Shown: piece by piece, positions 27,115 to 38,408 of the stretch | Position numbering within the stretch: the first letter of the stretch is position 1 | How the letters are laid out: each line of letters starts with the position of its first letter | From: Synanceia verrucosa | Lineage: Eukaryota > Chordata > Actinopteri > Perciformes > Synanceiidae | Length of the DNA stretch: 64,000 bases | Reading direction: 5' to 3' | NCBI GenBank assembly: GCA_029721515.1 | Contig: CM056556.1 | Location: 6,076,501-6,140,500 of the forward strand | Notes under the pieces: generated by a model | Databases searched by the model: none | What the model saw: the letters and a program-made list of their open reading frames with translations, nothing else | What the model was told of the DNA's origin: nothing | Position numbers and translations under genes: made by a program

Positions 27115-27325
27115 GTGACTTGGTGTCCCGTGCTATGCACCACATGCAGCGCCTGAGCTCAGTGCGCCCAGGACTTAGCCCAGCACGCCACGCCCGTCCC
27201 CAGCAGCCTGTGTCATGGTCGCCGGATGCTCTCCACACCCTTTACTACTTCCTGCGCTGCCCACAAATGGAGTCCATGGAGAATCCCAACTTAGATCCCC
27301 CACGCATGGCACTCAGCAAGGAGAG
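27115..27325 (+). CDS. abtb2: abtb2 coding exon 3
   Basis: Bounded by a ttttgttccag acceptor and a gtgggt donor; the phase matches both neighbours (S split before it, R split after it). The product includes DLVSRAMHHMQRL, a Pro/Arg-rich variable loop (SSVRPGLSPARHARPQQP) and the strongly conserved DALHTLYYFLRCPQMESMEN. Window residues 51-120. Confidence 0.95.
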
Positions 27326-30300
27326 GTGGGTGTCATTCATGGCCACACACAGTTTTAGATGCTCTCCAATGATTGTTACAGGCAGCAAAATAACTCATCT
27401 AATCTTAGGCTGTGGTCGTTTTCCATTTTAGTTTTGGCTCCACCCTATTATCCTTTCATATATTTTATACTTTGTTTTCCTGATTGCATCTGTGACATAT
27501 GCCATTGCAAATACACAAACTCAAATACACAAACATCTACCCGCAGAAATTAACAAAGAGGTTCTAATCAAGTGAGCAGCTTTTTCACAGACCACCGTTC
27601 TTTCTTTACTCTTCCTATTTCCATTGAACTCTGATCACTGAAGTGTTAGCAAATTACAGGTGAGCGAGGGACTCCAGGTGTTAATGCTAGTCTGATAGCA
27701 CCTTTAGAATGTAAATTAGGCCTAAGACCGGTGATTTAAGGGCTTTTTAGAGGGGCTAATTGTCTGTAATTATGTTAGGGTCTCCTCAGATCTTCCTTGG
27801 GTTGTCTTTGTTAAAAATTAGGGTCATTCTTGTTCTTTTTCAGTCTTGAGACAAGTAGTTGAAATATTTGAGATGCCAAGCAGCACATCATATTTAAAGT
27901 GTATTCTGAAGTCTTCTTTTTAGTAATATTTTGAAAAAAATGTCTTAGCGTTCTCAGGAAATTTTGTTTCATGTTGTTGGGTTTCCTCAGAAAGCAGGGA
28001 GTAACTCTGAGCTCATGTTGTTGAAATAATGTGATTAAACACATGAGCGTGGATTGATCATATTCAGCTGCACTTCAAATAGGTACGAGAGATTATGTGT
28101 GATTTTTAGTTAGAACTGAGTGTGTGAAAAAAGTACTTGGAGGCTGCCCACACGTGTGTGCCCTGTTTTCATGGAAACACACACTCAGACACGTGTGTGT
28201 CTTCCAGAGTAACCATATGTTAAAAATGTCAGTGGAAAGTGCTCTCCTATGTGTAAAGGTTAATTACATTTTGAAACGGATGAATGGGGGTCTGTCTAAA
28301 GGTAGCACTCAAGCTTACAAATGGGATGCAGCTCCCACTATGGTGTGTGTTCTTCCTGTTAAGTTAATGTTGGTTTGTGATTGTTAGGTTATGACAAGGG
28401 CATGGCATCTGTGAGACCATCATATCATCATGAAATCATATGAATGTTTTTGTGATGAAATCAGCCAAATCGTTCAGCTAAACGCATCCACTGTGCACAC
28501 GTGTGCGTGCACTCAGAGCCAGCTGGCTCCTATACATTTAATAATAAACAGACACAGTGTGAGTGAGTGAAGGTGGGCTCATCATTAGCATCAAAGAGAA
28601 CAGCACAGCAAATATACACCCCTCTTTTCCCTGTTCTTTCTAAGTCGTCAGATGTTTTTAATGTCAGGGTGTATATCAGCCTGGTTTATGTGTGCAGCGT
28701 GAAATGATTTAGCGTCCTGAGAGACTGTACACTTTCAAACATCTGCAGGTTTTTCATTTTCGACATCTTCTGGTTTGTGAATGTGACTGCAGTGTCTGTA
28801 AGTGTTGCCATGCGTGACAGACTCACACAGGTGGAGAACCAGAGTAGTACAAACCTGGTAGTGATTATGATGTGAGCGTCTGGTAATGATACAGATTGCT
28901 CTCCTACAATGGGCCCCTCAATCTCTCTGGCTCACCCTCTATTGAAAGCTTCTAAAAGTCTGGTGGAAAACAAAAAAAAAAAAAAAATCTGTGTGGGCCA
29001 CATCATTACACACTTACACACACTTACTGCAGAATCCTCAAGACTATTTATTTCTTCTTATCATCCTGGTGAGAAATTGCTGATGTATCGGACTGTTGTT
29101 GTTAGGCTATGGCAGTGCTAACAACAGTGTCTGTGTGTTTGGCATTCACGCTTCCCTTTAAGTCACTTTGGAGATAAATAACTTTTATTGGTGCTGAAAG
29201 TTATTAACCAATCTATCTACTGGTCCTTTAGCCCAAAAAATCTGTCCAGTCTGCTGAACAGACCACCCCAACACTTGTGCCTCCATCAGCGGATGGAAGG
29301 GAGCACTAATGGATAGATGTGTTACTGTGATAAGAAGTAGCCAGTGGAGCTTAAGTCTGACCACAGATACGTCAGATATGGTTACACCCCCCTCTTATGG
29401 AACCTTTATGAGAGTAATCTGACTCTAGATCAGTGGTTAACCTCGACCCCCTGCACCATATGATGGGGTCTGCTTTAAGACTTAATTGAAGTTCCTTACA
29501 ATGTGAACTCAATCACAGTGGCTCCAGGATATAGGGCACACTGGACATAAGGGGCCAGTGCAGCATATGTGATGGTGCCTCATGGGGAGAAAAGACTGCT
29601 TTTCATGTTGGACAGGTTAGAGTTCAAACACACCTGACCACAATTTGAGCCGAGAGAATGGGGCCATGAATCAGAGCCAACTTTTATATGTGCATGTTTG
29701 TGAACATGTGTGGCAGAGTTTGTGTATGTATGTCTGTGTGTGTGTCTACATCCCGCTGTTCTCAGTGTGTAGCCTTAGCGTGTCGGGTCAGTAACTTAGC
29801 CAGAAGCGCTATCTAGTTTCAGTGTTAACAGTAGGCTCAGCTTTGATGTTGCAGTGACTCTCAGGCAAAGCTGAAGTTTGTGTTTCATGCTGAGGGGCAT
29901 AACCCAGACACAGGGGTCAGATGGGTGGTGTATGGGGGGAGCAGTTCAGATAGAGGGAGAAGGGTTTGAGGAAAGAAGGAGACATGATTTGTGGGATAAT
30001 GGCCAGAACTGCACAGGTGGTGGTACAGACATACTCCTCTGTCTGCAGTCGTGCACCACTGGCAAAGGTGTACACACACATATGGCCTCAGCTGATTTAC
30101 GTCGATGCACATTTTTTGTGCATATCCTTTACTGCGCACATCCCTCACCCAACATTAAAGGTTCATTGGCATAAAACTGCAGCTAAAAGTATTTCATTGT
30201 AAACCCATGAAAGAAGCCACCTTGGTTATTATGCAGAGGCTAAAATTTATGTGTTTGTGTTTTTTTATTTACTAAATTACAGGCTGTCACATTCTGATTG

Positions 30301-32395
30301 GTGCAGTGATGGGCAGGGGAATCTCTCTGATGGATCAATAAGCGTTAAAAGCTTGATTTAAGCTGCTTTATTTCTGGTTTAATACCACTGCTGCATGGAT
30401 GCCTGAAGGCAAGCATGCTGTAAAGTAGCAGGGTTGATGCACAGACTCATGCACAAATGCACACACAAACAAAATAGACTCACACACAGTCCAATTTGTG
30501 GTGAGTGAATCCCATTAAGAGGAGTAGAACATTGATTGCCAAGCTCCCTGCCCCTCCTTACCTCAGGAACAGGACATTTTTATCACTCTACACCCGCATC
30601 TCCAAACTGCCACCCAACCCCCCCTCTTCATTATGACTTACCCCACCTGCCTCCCAGCCGTTTCCCAAACACTCAAGCCCCCCTTGCATGCACCTATCAG
30701 ACCCATTATCATACTCCTCCCACTCCTCCTCCATCCCATCAATCCCTTGTTAACTGTCACGCCAGGGTGACAGCAGGGTCCCTCCTCCTGACTGACTAAG
30801 TGGTGAAGCAACATCTGACAGAATGGCTAGAAGATAAACGAGACAGAAATGGGACAGCAGGCCCCTAAAGGTCTGAGATAAATTTAAGTCCCTTATTATA
30901 ATATAAACTAATACAGGATTTTGTCACCTCCATTAGGATTCAAGGTGTTTATTATCATATGAATATGTTTCCCTGTACAGTGAAATACTTCCTTTGCTAT
31001 CCTCAAGGAATACCGAGCAATAAAGTGTAAAAAATAGATAAAAAGTAGAAAGTAAAGTGGTCATCCATAAATCTGGTTGTTAAATTGTTGTTGAATACCT
31101 GTACTATAAATGTTACGTTGATGGATCGAAAAATCTCCTTTAGTAAAGTGACTTTACAATATCCATTATTAACAAAGCACTGGTGAATAATGAGAGCGAG
31201 TGCTGTTGCACAGGAGGAGCTGTGCTGCTGGAAACCACAGGAAGCTACTTGAAGTAAACACAGTGAGGAGAATAAATGGCACTGCAGGGGTCCCAGTGCT
31301 CATTAACAGTAACTACAATCCCTATAGCATGCGCACTATGGAACTATATGCTTATGTACTGCTTCTGCTTATGCCCCCTTCTGTATTCATGATATGCATT
31401 GTAGTGTTTGCATCTCCCCAGAACAAAGGTGAAGCCTCTGCTAAGAATAACACAGCAGCAGGAGACAGGCTGCTTAGTAAGTCGTGATAACACAGAGGCA
31501 GTGTTTAAACAATCATTAACACACTCTGACTGAAACTCCATAGGATCAAAAACAAAGCAACAGTAATGTGTCATTGTTCACAGGGCACATATGGCGAGAT
31601 AAAAGCACACATAAGACCGAATTAATAACAGATAACCGACTAGACGTAGCGTCGCATCACCTGTGATTTCTAAAGGATTTGAGAAGAATAGCTGAGAGAT
31701 GAGAACAATGAAGAAAGAGAGGATAAAGTATACCAGATGACTCATTTGCAAACACCACAGTAATGTTTTGTTCTCTTTTATTCCTCCACTGTTGTTCCTC
31801 AGGTCAATCAGATCTGTCATTTCTATTTTAATCCTTCTCTCGTCTTTTTAGTTTCACTTGGTTCCCTCTTTCCTAGAAAGCATCTGCAACAATGTCGGAG
31901 TGCTGCACCTTTATTCATCTTCCCTAGGTAGTTTATTCTGCTCCAGCTGGTTTAAAAATAGGCTGATTATTCAGACGCCACTGCAGTGCTTTGTTTATCA
32001 AAACCGCAGCACAAATGAAGTCACAGTTTCGTTATCATCTCCCATCGCATCTCACAGACAGAGGAAGCTGATGTTTGACTACGCCAGCTGGCAACATATA
32101 AAATTTAAAAACACTGATTAGTCATATATATGCACACAGCTGTTCGAGAGCGTCTTCTTGCATGTTTTATGACTTTAAAGGAGAATGCCAACTATATATG
32201 GTGTGTGATTAGTAGGGGTGCTCATGCATTGTCTAAGTGTGTGTGCTTGACTGTGACTCACTGCACTGGTCAGGGTGAGGGAAGTGCTGCCAGACGTTTC
32301 TGACACACAGACGTTACTGTGTACTGTTCCACTTCCTGATAGTTGAATACAGTTCTTTGCGATTGACAGGAGTTGTTACTGTTTTCTTTTTACAG
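27326..32395 (+). other. abtb2: abtb2 intron 3 (5.1 kb), no gene recognised
   Basis: A long intron ending in ttttacag. It contains an A tract near 28972-28987, short GT tracts, and an AT-rich stretch at about 30930-31075 that resembles a decayed retroelement tail (listed separately). There is no open frame resembling a known protein. Confidence 0.8.
30930..31075 (+). repeat. possible decayed retroelement 3' tail
   Basis: The sequence around 'ggtgtttattatcatatg...ctgtacagtgaaatac' resembles tails often seen at fish retroelement 3' ends. Boundaries are unclear and no coding remnant is visible, so this is a weak call. Confidence 0.25.
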
Positions 32396-32548
32396 GCCGT
32401 TCCTGTTGCTGCCTCCTCTGATGGAGTGGATGAGAGTGGCCATCGTTCATGCTGAGCATCGCAAGAGTCTCTTGGTGGACAGTGATGATGTCAGACAGAC
32501 TGCCAGGCTGCTGCTCCCAGGACTGGACTGTGAACCAAGACAGCTGAA
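32396..32548 (+). CDS. abtb2: abtb2 coding exon 4
   Basis: The exon starts after ttttacag and completes the split arginine codon. It encodes PFLLLPPLMEWMRVAIVHAE followed by RKSLLVDSDDVRQTARLLLP and ends inside a lysine codon before gtaaat. This is one of the best conserved segments of the ABTB2 family. Window residues 121-171. Confidence 0.95.
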
Positions 32549-32899
32549 GTAAATGTGATACACAAACAGTCACTCCCAAATAATGCTCTGCTTTTTTCTC
32601 AACTGGATCTGCTCACATACATACATCTTCAATATGAGTTCTCATGGAAAGAGCTGCACTATTTCTGAACATCTCTAATCAAAACAATTAGGAACTAAAC
32701 CTTTCAGACAAAATTTTCTTCACACCAGTGGTTGAAGTGTACAATTAAAGAAATTCATCAGAAGCAAGCGTAGCATCCATGAGCCACAGGGTTGGTGAAA
32801 GAAAATCTTGTTGCCCTGTCTGAGTTCTTCTCAGACTCAGCTGCTTACCTGGCATGGACTCTTATCTTACTCTTTTTTTTTTCTCTCTGTCTCCATCAG

Positions 32900-33065
32900 G
32901 CCTGAATGTTGCTTCAGCTCCTTCAAACGTCTGGACTCCAAAGCAGCCACAGACAAGTTCCACCTGGACTTGGGTTTCCGGATGCTTAACTGTGGACGCA
33001 CAGATCTCATTGGCCAAGCTATCAATCTACTTGGTCCAGATGGGGTCAACAGCATGGACGACCAG
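32900..33065 (+). CDS. abtb2: abtb2 coding exon 5
   Basis: Bounded by ctccatcag and gtactg. It encodes PECCFSSFKRLDSKAATDKF then LGFRMLNCGRTDLIGQAINL and ends in frame on MDDQ, just before the first ankyrin repeat. A longer frame reading through the donor is an intron read-through and not a product. Window residues 172-227. Confidence 0.95.
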
Positions 33066-33231
33066 GTACTGAACATCTGTCTCTTTGTGCAGATGGGAAT
33101 AAATGTGTTTTATGTATAGTATGGTGTATGCTGAAAGGAATATTGCATATTGCATACACATGTACTCCTGCTCGTACATCATGTATTTGTTTCTCTTCTT
33201 TCATGTGCGCTCCTTTGTGTTCATCACTCAG

Positions 33232-33321
33232 GGCATGACCCCTCTGATGTACGCCTGCGCTGCTGGAGACGAGGCCTTAGTTCAGATGTTAATCGATGCC
33301 GGGGCCAACCTTGACGTGGCG
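33232..33321 (+). CDS. abtb2: abtb2 coding exon 6, first ankyrin repeat
   Basis: A 90-base exon of exactly 30 codons in phase 0-0, after cactcag and before gtaaat. It encodes a near-canonical ankyrin repeat: GMTPLMYACAAGDEALVQML then IDAGANLDV, with the TPLMYA turn and the AG.NLD finger region. Window residues 228-257. Confidence 0.96.
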
Positions 33322-33444
33322 GTAAATATCCATTAATTACTTCAACATTTGGACACGCTTATTTAAATGTTGCATGTTATATTAACTGCTAAATTTAAAA
33401 GTTTGATCTTGATGTTGGTGTGTAACACTGATCTCTGTTGCCAG

Positions 33445-33546
33445 GTTCCACCATGCTCACCAAAGCACCCGTCTGTGCATCCTGATAGTCGACACTGGGC
33501 GGCCCTCACATTTGCTGTGCTGCACGGACACATCTCCGTCGTGCAG
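33445..33546 (+). CDS. abtb2: abtb2 coding exon 7, second ankyrin repeat (first half)
   Basis: A 34-codon, phase 0-0 exon after gttgccag and before gttggg. It encodes a Pro/His-rich linker (VPPCSPKHPSVHPDSRHW) and then ALTFAVLHGHISVVQ, which continues as LLLDAGANVEG in the next exon to complete an ankyrin repeat. Window residues 258-291. Confidence 0.95.
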
Positions 33547-33747
33547 GTTGGGAACACATCCACTACTTTTTACTCAAAGGGAAATGTCCTACTATAGCAG
33601 AGTCAATGCAGGTTGAGCCTCATAATCTGTGGATGTGATGTTATACTTAAAAAGTTGAGTGACAAATGTGAGGTCAGAGGTCAGGTCGTAAACGAGTTAC
33701 AGGATGTCAAACATTAAACAGCATAACAGATGTGGTGTGTTCTCCAG

Positions 33748-33844
33748 CTCCTGTTGGATGCAGGGGCCAACGTGGAGGGGGCGGCAGTTCGCAATGGACA
33801 GGAGAGTACAGCAGACACCCCATTGCAGCTGGCTTCAGCAGCAG
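33748..33844 (+). CDS. abtb2: abtb2 coding exon 8, ankyrin repeats 2-3
   Basis: Bounded by gttctccag and gtgggc. It encodes LLLDAGANVEGAAVRNGQES and ADTPLQLASAA, finishing one ankyrin repeat and starting the next; a glycine codon is split at its 3' end. Window residues 292-323. Confidence 0.95.
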
Positions 33845-33909
33845 GTGGGCAAACACACACACTCAGAACAACACAAGGCACAGCAGATGTTAGAGTATTG
33901 TCCGACTTA

Positions 33910-34320
33910 GGCTCAGTCCACACGACAATGCATGATAATGCTTGTTGCAATGTTGCCAGAAGTATTAAGTCTACATGGCAACACGATAGCGAGTGACAAG
34001 GATGTAATACATATGTCACGCAGATAGGTGGCGCTGCAAAGAAACAGAGAGACCCATGAAAAAGAACAAAAGAACGTAATGAGCATGCACATGAAGTCCT
34101 TGTTTACTACTACTTATGATCACGTGATGATGTGACGTCATTGTTAGCAGCATCGGGTACACACTGCAACTTGGCATTATCAGATCTTCTCACTCTGGAA
34201 TCCATTGTCAGAAAATACTGTTGTGGGTCTCCAGCAATGCCGGAGCCATCTGTACGCAAGGCGGAATCGGTATTAAAGTTTGTCAGATTCACAGACTTCT
34301 GTTGTTGTGTGGACGGCACC
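33910..34320. mobile_element. abtb2: PIF/Harbinger-like MITE (411 bp) with TTA duplication
   Basis: Flanked on both sides by TTA (33907-33909 and 34321-34323), the 3-bp target duplication typical of PIF/Harbinger elements. The left end ggctcagtccacacgacaa and the reverse complement of the right end ggtgccgtccacacaacaa are inverted repeats differing at a handful of positions. No transposase frame is present. It lies inside abtb2 intron 8 without touching a splice site. A hAT assignment is less likely because no 8-bp duplication is seen. Confidence 0.75.
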
Positions 34321-34371
34321 TTATAGAAGGTCTGTGTTCTGATATGACTTATCGTACATATCCACATACTA

Positions 34372-34425
34372 AGAAGAAGAATTGCTTTATTAGTCCCTCA
34401 GTGAGGGAAATGTCAATTTACACTT
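34372..34425 (-). repeat. retroelement-like 3' tail fragment
   Basis: On the minus strand this reads 'cctcactgagggactaataaag' broken by small changes and ends in a tct/ctt-rich tail. It resembles the '...gggactaataaag' tails of fish non-LTR elements. Only about 50 bases are recognisable, and it sits just downstream of the Harbinger-like element in abtb2 intron 8. Confidence 0.4.
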
Positions 34426-35132
34426 TACTACTAAAGGAAATGGCCTCAAGGAGACTGAATGACTGAGCCGTGGTCATAACGTTCTGGAAATCAGCTAATA
34501 ATAACTCTCACAATTACCAGTCACCAAATACAGTCATGTGGCAGTTTTCCAAAATTCACCAACAGTAGTACTGGATTGAGTTGTGCAGGAACAAGGAAAT
34601 GAGAGGGTAAATGAAAGCACAGGGAGAGCAGCGGAGTGCTGCCTGTGGTTGTTTAGAAGCCTCTGGGCAGCATTCCTCTGTGGGATCATCTGAAAGCCAC
34701 ACATAGCTATAGTAAAAGAGACACATGCTCTACACTGAAGCAATGACGGTGTGTAAATAGTGACTAATTCGGATGTGTTTGCATGTTTGAAAATGCAAAA
34801 TGAAGTATGATAAAGCTACAGATAAATATCCCTGTGGTAAAATGCAGTAACTGTTGTAAATCCAGAAAACAGAAACATCTAGTGAACCAATGACACTATA
34901 ATGTCAGTCAGAATGAAATTATGAAAATTGTTAACAGTTGTAGGTTGACACATTAACTATTCAAAAATATGTAGTAGACTGCACCAGTGGGGAAAATGCA
35001 AGCAGATTAAGACCATTAAAAATATGGATTTGCAAAGAGTGAAGATATTTATCGTTGATGCTGGCAAAATTTCTCATTTAAATGTGATAAGAATCAGAAT
35101 GTGTGTGTAAATGACTGTTGTGTGGTCCACAG

Positions 35133-35268
35133 GCAACTATGAGATGGTGAGTTTGCTCCTGGCCCGAGGCGCAGACCCTCTGTCAAAGACCCATGATGGA
35201 AACGCTCTTACATCATCCCTCTATGAAGACATGAACTGCTTCAGTCATGCTGCTGCACATGGTCACAG
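35133..35268 (+). CDS. abtb2: abtb2 coding exon 9, ankyrin repeats 3-4
   Basis: Bounded by gtccacag and gtatgt. It encodes NYEMVSLLLARGADPL, then a divergent loop (SKTHDGNALTSSLY), then the conserved EDMNCFSHAAAHGHR, with the terminal Arg split to the next exon. Window residues 324-368. Confidence 0.95.
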
Positions 35269-35749
35269 GTATGTCTCTGTCAGTCTGATCTGAAAACAGC
35301 ATGTAGTCAGCAGACACTGCTGGAAGGCTCTGAATAGAGTAATATGAAAATAACATAACTGTCAGCACTCCATCATATTTGACCTAAGTTTGCATTTGAG
35401 CTTTGAGGAGTGATTCATTCCTTCACTAACGTGGTGGAGTAACAGACTTTGAAAGTATTAGAGTATAAAATAACAGTTCAGGGCCTCCTTCTGTTCAGAA
35501 TCCATCTGTCCCTAAACACCAACTGGAAGCGTAAACCTCTCCACCTGTTCACTGTGTGTATGTGTGAACACCCTGTAGACTCAACACTTCACATTCCACA
35601 CTGAGGGTGACAGAAGATGTAATCAGAGAGGAGGCTACAGGGTCACAATGGATGTATGCGTTGCACTTTGGACATATATTAATGTTTACATGCTTTCTTT
35701 CCTCCCTTGTCCTTTCTTTCCCACTTCTTCCTCCCATTTATCTTGTCAG

Positions 35750-36027
35750 AAACGTGCTGAGAAAGCTACTGACTCAGCCCCAGCAAGTCAAAGAGGATGT
35801 CCTGTCTCTGGAGGAGATCTTAGCTGAGGGGGTGGAAGGTGAGGAGGCTGGGATCTGCCCTTTCATCCCCCTCTCGCCCCTCCACACCCCCTCCTCCGGC
35901 CCCGGAGCCCTGCCAGAGGTGGGCATAGCAAGGCTCTGCAAGGCCAGGATGAAGGCTCTGCAAGAGGCCAGCTACTACAGCGCTGAGCATGGCTACCTGG
36001 ATGTCACCATGGAGCTACGAGCTATGG
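35750..36027 (+). CDS. abtb2: abtb2 coding exon 10, ankyrin repeats 4-5 with Pro-rich loop
   Basis: Bounded by tcttgtcag and gtacct. It encodes NVLRKLLTQPQQVKEDVLSL and EEILAEGVE, then a loop rich in Pro, Ser and Gly (FIPLSPLHTPSSGPGALPEV), then KALQEASYYSAEHGYLDVTM. From memory the loop appears longer than the mammalian one by roughly fifteen residues. Window residues 369-461. Confidence 0.94.
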
Positions 36028-36114
36028 GTACCTATCAGATGTCAGGAAGAGGATTTACTTACATTTCAAGTTGTGACCCACCTTGAAAACATTTTTTTTT
36101 CCCTTGTCACCTAG

Positions 36115-36293
36115 GTGTACCGTGGAAACTACACGTGTGGCTGGAGTCTCTGCGTTGTGCTCAGCAGCAGTCCAGGGCAGGAGTCACCCTGTCACTCCTC
36201 AGAGAGTTCACCACCATCAGAGAGGAGGACTACTGCGAGGAGCTGGTCACCATAGGCCTGCCCCTGATGTTCAGTACCTTACGTACCACCAAG
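36115..36293 (+). CDS. abtb2: abtb2 coding exon 11
   Basis: Preceded by an intron of only 87 bases (36028-36114) with acceptor gtcacctag; donor gtaccg. It encodes VPWKLHVWLESLRCAQQQSR and FTTIREEDYCEELVTIGLPL, the linker between the ankyrin and BTB domains. Window residues 462-521. Confidence 0.94.
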
Positions 36294-36395
36294 GTACCGT
36301 CAAACATCAGGCTGTCTGCTTGTCTTCCTCTCCATGTTATCACCAAGAGATGTGTGATGTAATGTCCTCCTCTCTGCTCTTTCACCTTCCTGCAG

Positions 36396-36501
36396 AACGA
36401 TGCCATTATACAGCAGCTGGCGGCTATTTTTAGCCACTGTTTTGGCCCAGCACCTCTTCCAGCCATTCCTGGGATGAAAGCAACTCTTTCAGCACAGTTG
36501 G
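36396..36501 (+). CDS. abtb2: abtb2 coding exon 12
   Basis: Bounded by ttcctgcag and gtaagg; the preceding intron is 102 bases. It encodes NDAIIQQLAAIFSHCFGPAP and IPGMKATLSAQL, and ends one base into the aspartate codon of DPHF. Window residues 522-556. Confidence 0.94.
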
Positions 36502-36764
36502 GTAAGGAAACCATGTTTCTTAAACGTATAAGGACACACATAGCTCAGGGTTTATAGAGCAGATGACCACGAAAATGTTTATTTACAAATCAGACTATTA
36601 TTTTCTCCATTAATCGATTTGTGTGGTTTATAAAATCCCTAATCATCACGATTTCCTAAAGCCATTTATCAGCAGATTAAAAAAAAAACTAGCTCTGACT
36701 GTACTAAATAATACTGCTGCCCTGTGAATGAGTTGTAAGGAGGTGCTGATTTGTTTTCCCACAG

Positions 36765-36867
36765 ACCCTCATTTCCTGAATAACCAGGAGATGTCAGATG
36801 TGACGTTTGTGGTGGAGGGGAAACCGTTCTACGGCCACAGAGTTCTGCTGATCACAGCTTCTGAACG
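36765..36867 (+). CDS. abtb2: abtb2 coding exon 13, start of BTB/POZ domain
   Basis: Bounded by tcccacag and gtgagc. It encodes DPHFLNNQEMSDVTFVVEGK then FYGHRVLLITASE. The signature is the classic N-terminal BTB core: a SDVTF strand, a H.VLL helix and a Ser/Arg turn. The arginine at the 3' end is split across the intron. Window residues 557-590. Confidence 0.96.
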
Positions 36868-36984
36868 GTGAGCGCAGACAGATTCTCACTGGGCAGGAAG
36901 ATGAAGTTACATATTTAATGACAGTGGTCATTTTAGGAAGAAAAATCAGAAAAAGGTTTTAAAGAAGACGTTTTTTTCTTTTAG

Positions 36985-37072
36985 ATTCAAGTCTCTGCTG
37001 GCATGCTCTGGATCAGATGGAAACCCCAACAAGGAGATTGAGATCAGTGACATCAAGTACAACATTTTCCAG
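36985..37072 (+). CDS. abtb2: abtb2 coding exon 14, BTB/POZ domain middle
   Basis: Bounded by ttcttttag and gtaaca. It encodes FKSLLACSGSDGNPNKEIEI then SDIKYNIFQ, the middle of the BTB fold; the segment between FKSLL and EIEI is the usual variable loop. Window residues 591-620. Confidence 0.95.
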
Positions 37073-37139
37073 GTAACAAATATATTCTTTATTTTGTGAT
37101 TTTCAGAAATTGTGTTTTATTTGACACAATAAGTCATTT

Positions 37140-37610
37140 TGACAAAATATTGTGTTTTTTTTTTTATATATATAGATATATTTTTCGACATTCTGTTATG
37201 GGAATATGCCAGGAATGCCATGATGTTACTGTTTACATCCTAACTTTTAAATGAATACTTTGACATTTTTTCCAACACTACACAGTAAGTTGTATAGTGC
37301 AATAATTTTTGACGATATTTCTCAACATTATAGCATTCCATGAATTGAACTGTAAAACAAGACTGTTTTCATCACTTTTTCATGAAATTTTTGATAGCCT
37401 ATACCATGTTAAGTTTTATGACACTCAGTACACTTACTATTCATGGTATGCTATTATGAGACTATAAACATGACATTTAAAAAAAAAAAAAAAAAAAAGA
37501 TTTTTTTTTTTTTTTTTTTTTACATGAATAGTTAGACATATTATACTATAAATACTTTTTCATGACATTTTTGACAGATTATCGCTGCATTATAATCAAC
37601 AAGAAGTTTT
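37140..37610 (+). repeat. abtb2: degenerate satellite-related sequence in abtb2 intron 14
   Basis: This AT-rich intron stretch contains several phrases of the intergenic satellite in the same orientation: 'tttttcgacatt', 'ctttttcatgaaatttttga', 'gacatattatactataaata' and 'ctttttcatgacatttttga'. The copies are highly diverged and there is no clear period. The region also holds a run of about 20 A followed, after one G, by about 22 T (37479-37522), a perfect potential hairpin. Confidence 0.65.
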
Positions 37611-37814
37611 CTTTGCCATTTGTACAGTTTGTATGCAAAGATAAAAAAAAAAAAACAGGTGGAAAAAAAAGTTCAAAACAATAAGTTTGACACAGTAAGT
37701 CAGGATTGGTGGAATAAACTGGAGACAGATGTAGTGCGTAAGACAAAACACATGCATGATTTAGTTCAACAACCTTACTGATTGTTTCCTAAATGAAACC
37801 TTTGACCTCTGCAG

Positions 37815-37883
37815 ATGATGATGTCATACCTGTACTGTGGAGGAACAGAGTCACTGAAAACTGTTGTGCCTGACTTGCTGGAG
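37815..37883 (+). CDS. abtb2: abtb2 coding exon 15, BTB/POZ domain
   Basis: A 69-base, phase 0-0 exon between ctctgcag and gtgaga. It encodes MMMSYLYCGGTESLKTVVPD LLE, matching the BTB YLYxG element. Window residues 621-643. Confidence 0.94.
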
Positions 37884-38294
37884 GTGAGAATCACCTAACA
37901 GATAAGCTAACTGGCTAGTTGTCCCAGGAGTTACTAATTACACATAGAACAAATTCATATATTTAGCTGATGCTTTTATCCAAAGTATTATATCATGCAA
38001 ACCCCATTTATAAGTAACAAACAAATGTGCACACGCCAACCTCACAATCCATTAGTTACTGTACTGTGTTGTCAAACAAATGAGCACATCATTTAAAATA
38101 ATGTATAATTTAATCTTTCACTTCCGGATATGTTGTTTAGATGGTTTGGCTCTATGTGTCAACAAATAAGCCAGTCAAAATAAACAATGAGAGCCCAGAC
38201 TAACCAACTTATTCTTTCCTGCTTGATCTGAATTTTAAATTTCTTAATGTTAATGAATGCTATATAAGATGTTTGCTTGTCATTTCTCCTGCAG

Positions 38295-38408
38295 TTGTTG
38301 TCTGCTGCTAGTCTGTTCCAGCTGGGGATGCTACAAAGACACTGTGAACTCATCTGCTCTCAGCTCATCAACCTGGATAATGCAGTCAGCATCTACAAGA
38401 CAGCAAAG
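38295..38408 (+). CDS. abtb2: abtb2 coding exon 16, end of BTB domain
   Basis: A 38-codon, phase 0-0 exon between ctcctgcag and gtaaca. It encodes LLSAASLFQLGMLQRHCELI followed by CSQLINLDNAVSIYKTAK. This is the C-terminal BTB helix pair (LL.AAS.FQL..LQ..CE) entering a BACK-like region. Window residues 644-681. Confidence 0.95.

Larger units (their letters stand above)
33845..35132 (+). other. abtb2: abtb2 intron 8 (1.3 kb), carries a Harbinger-like element
   Basis: The intron contains a complete short transposon at 33910-34320 and a retroelement-like tail at about 34372-34425, both listed separately. The rest (34460-35132) is AT-rich with nothing recognised. Confidence 0.85.
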
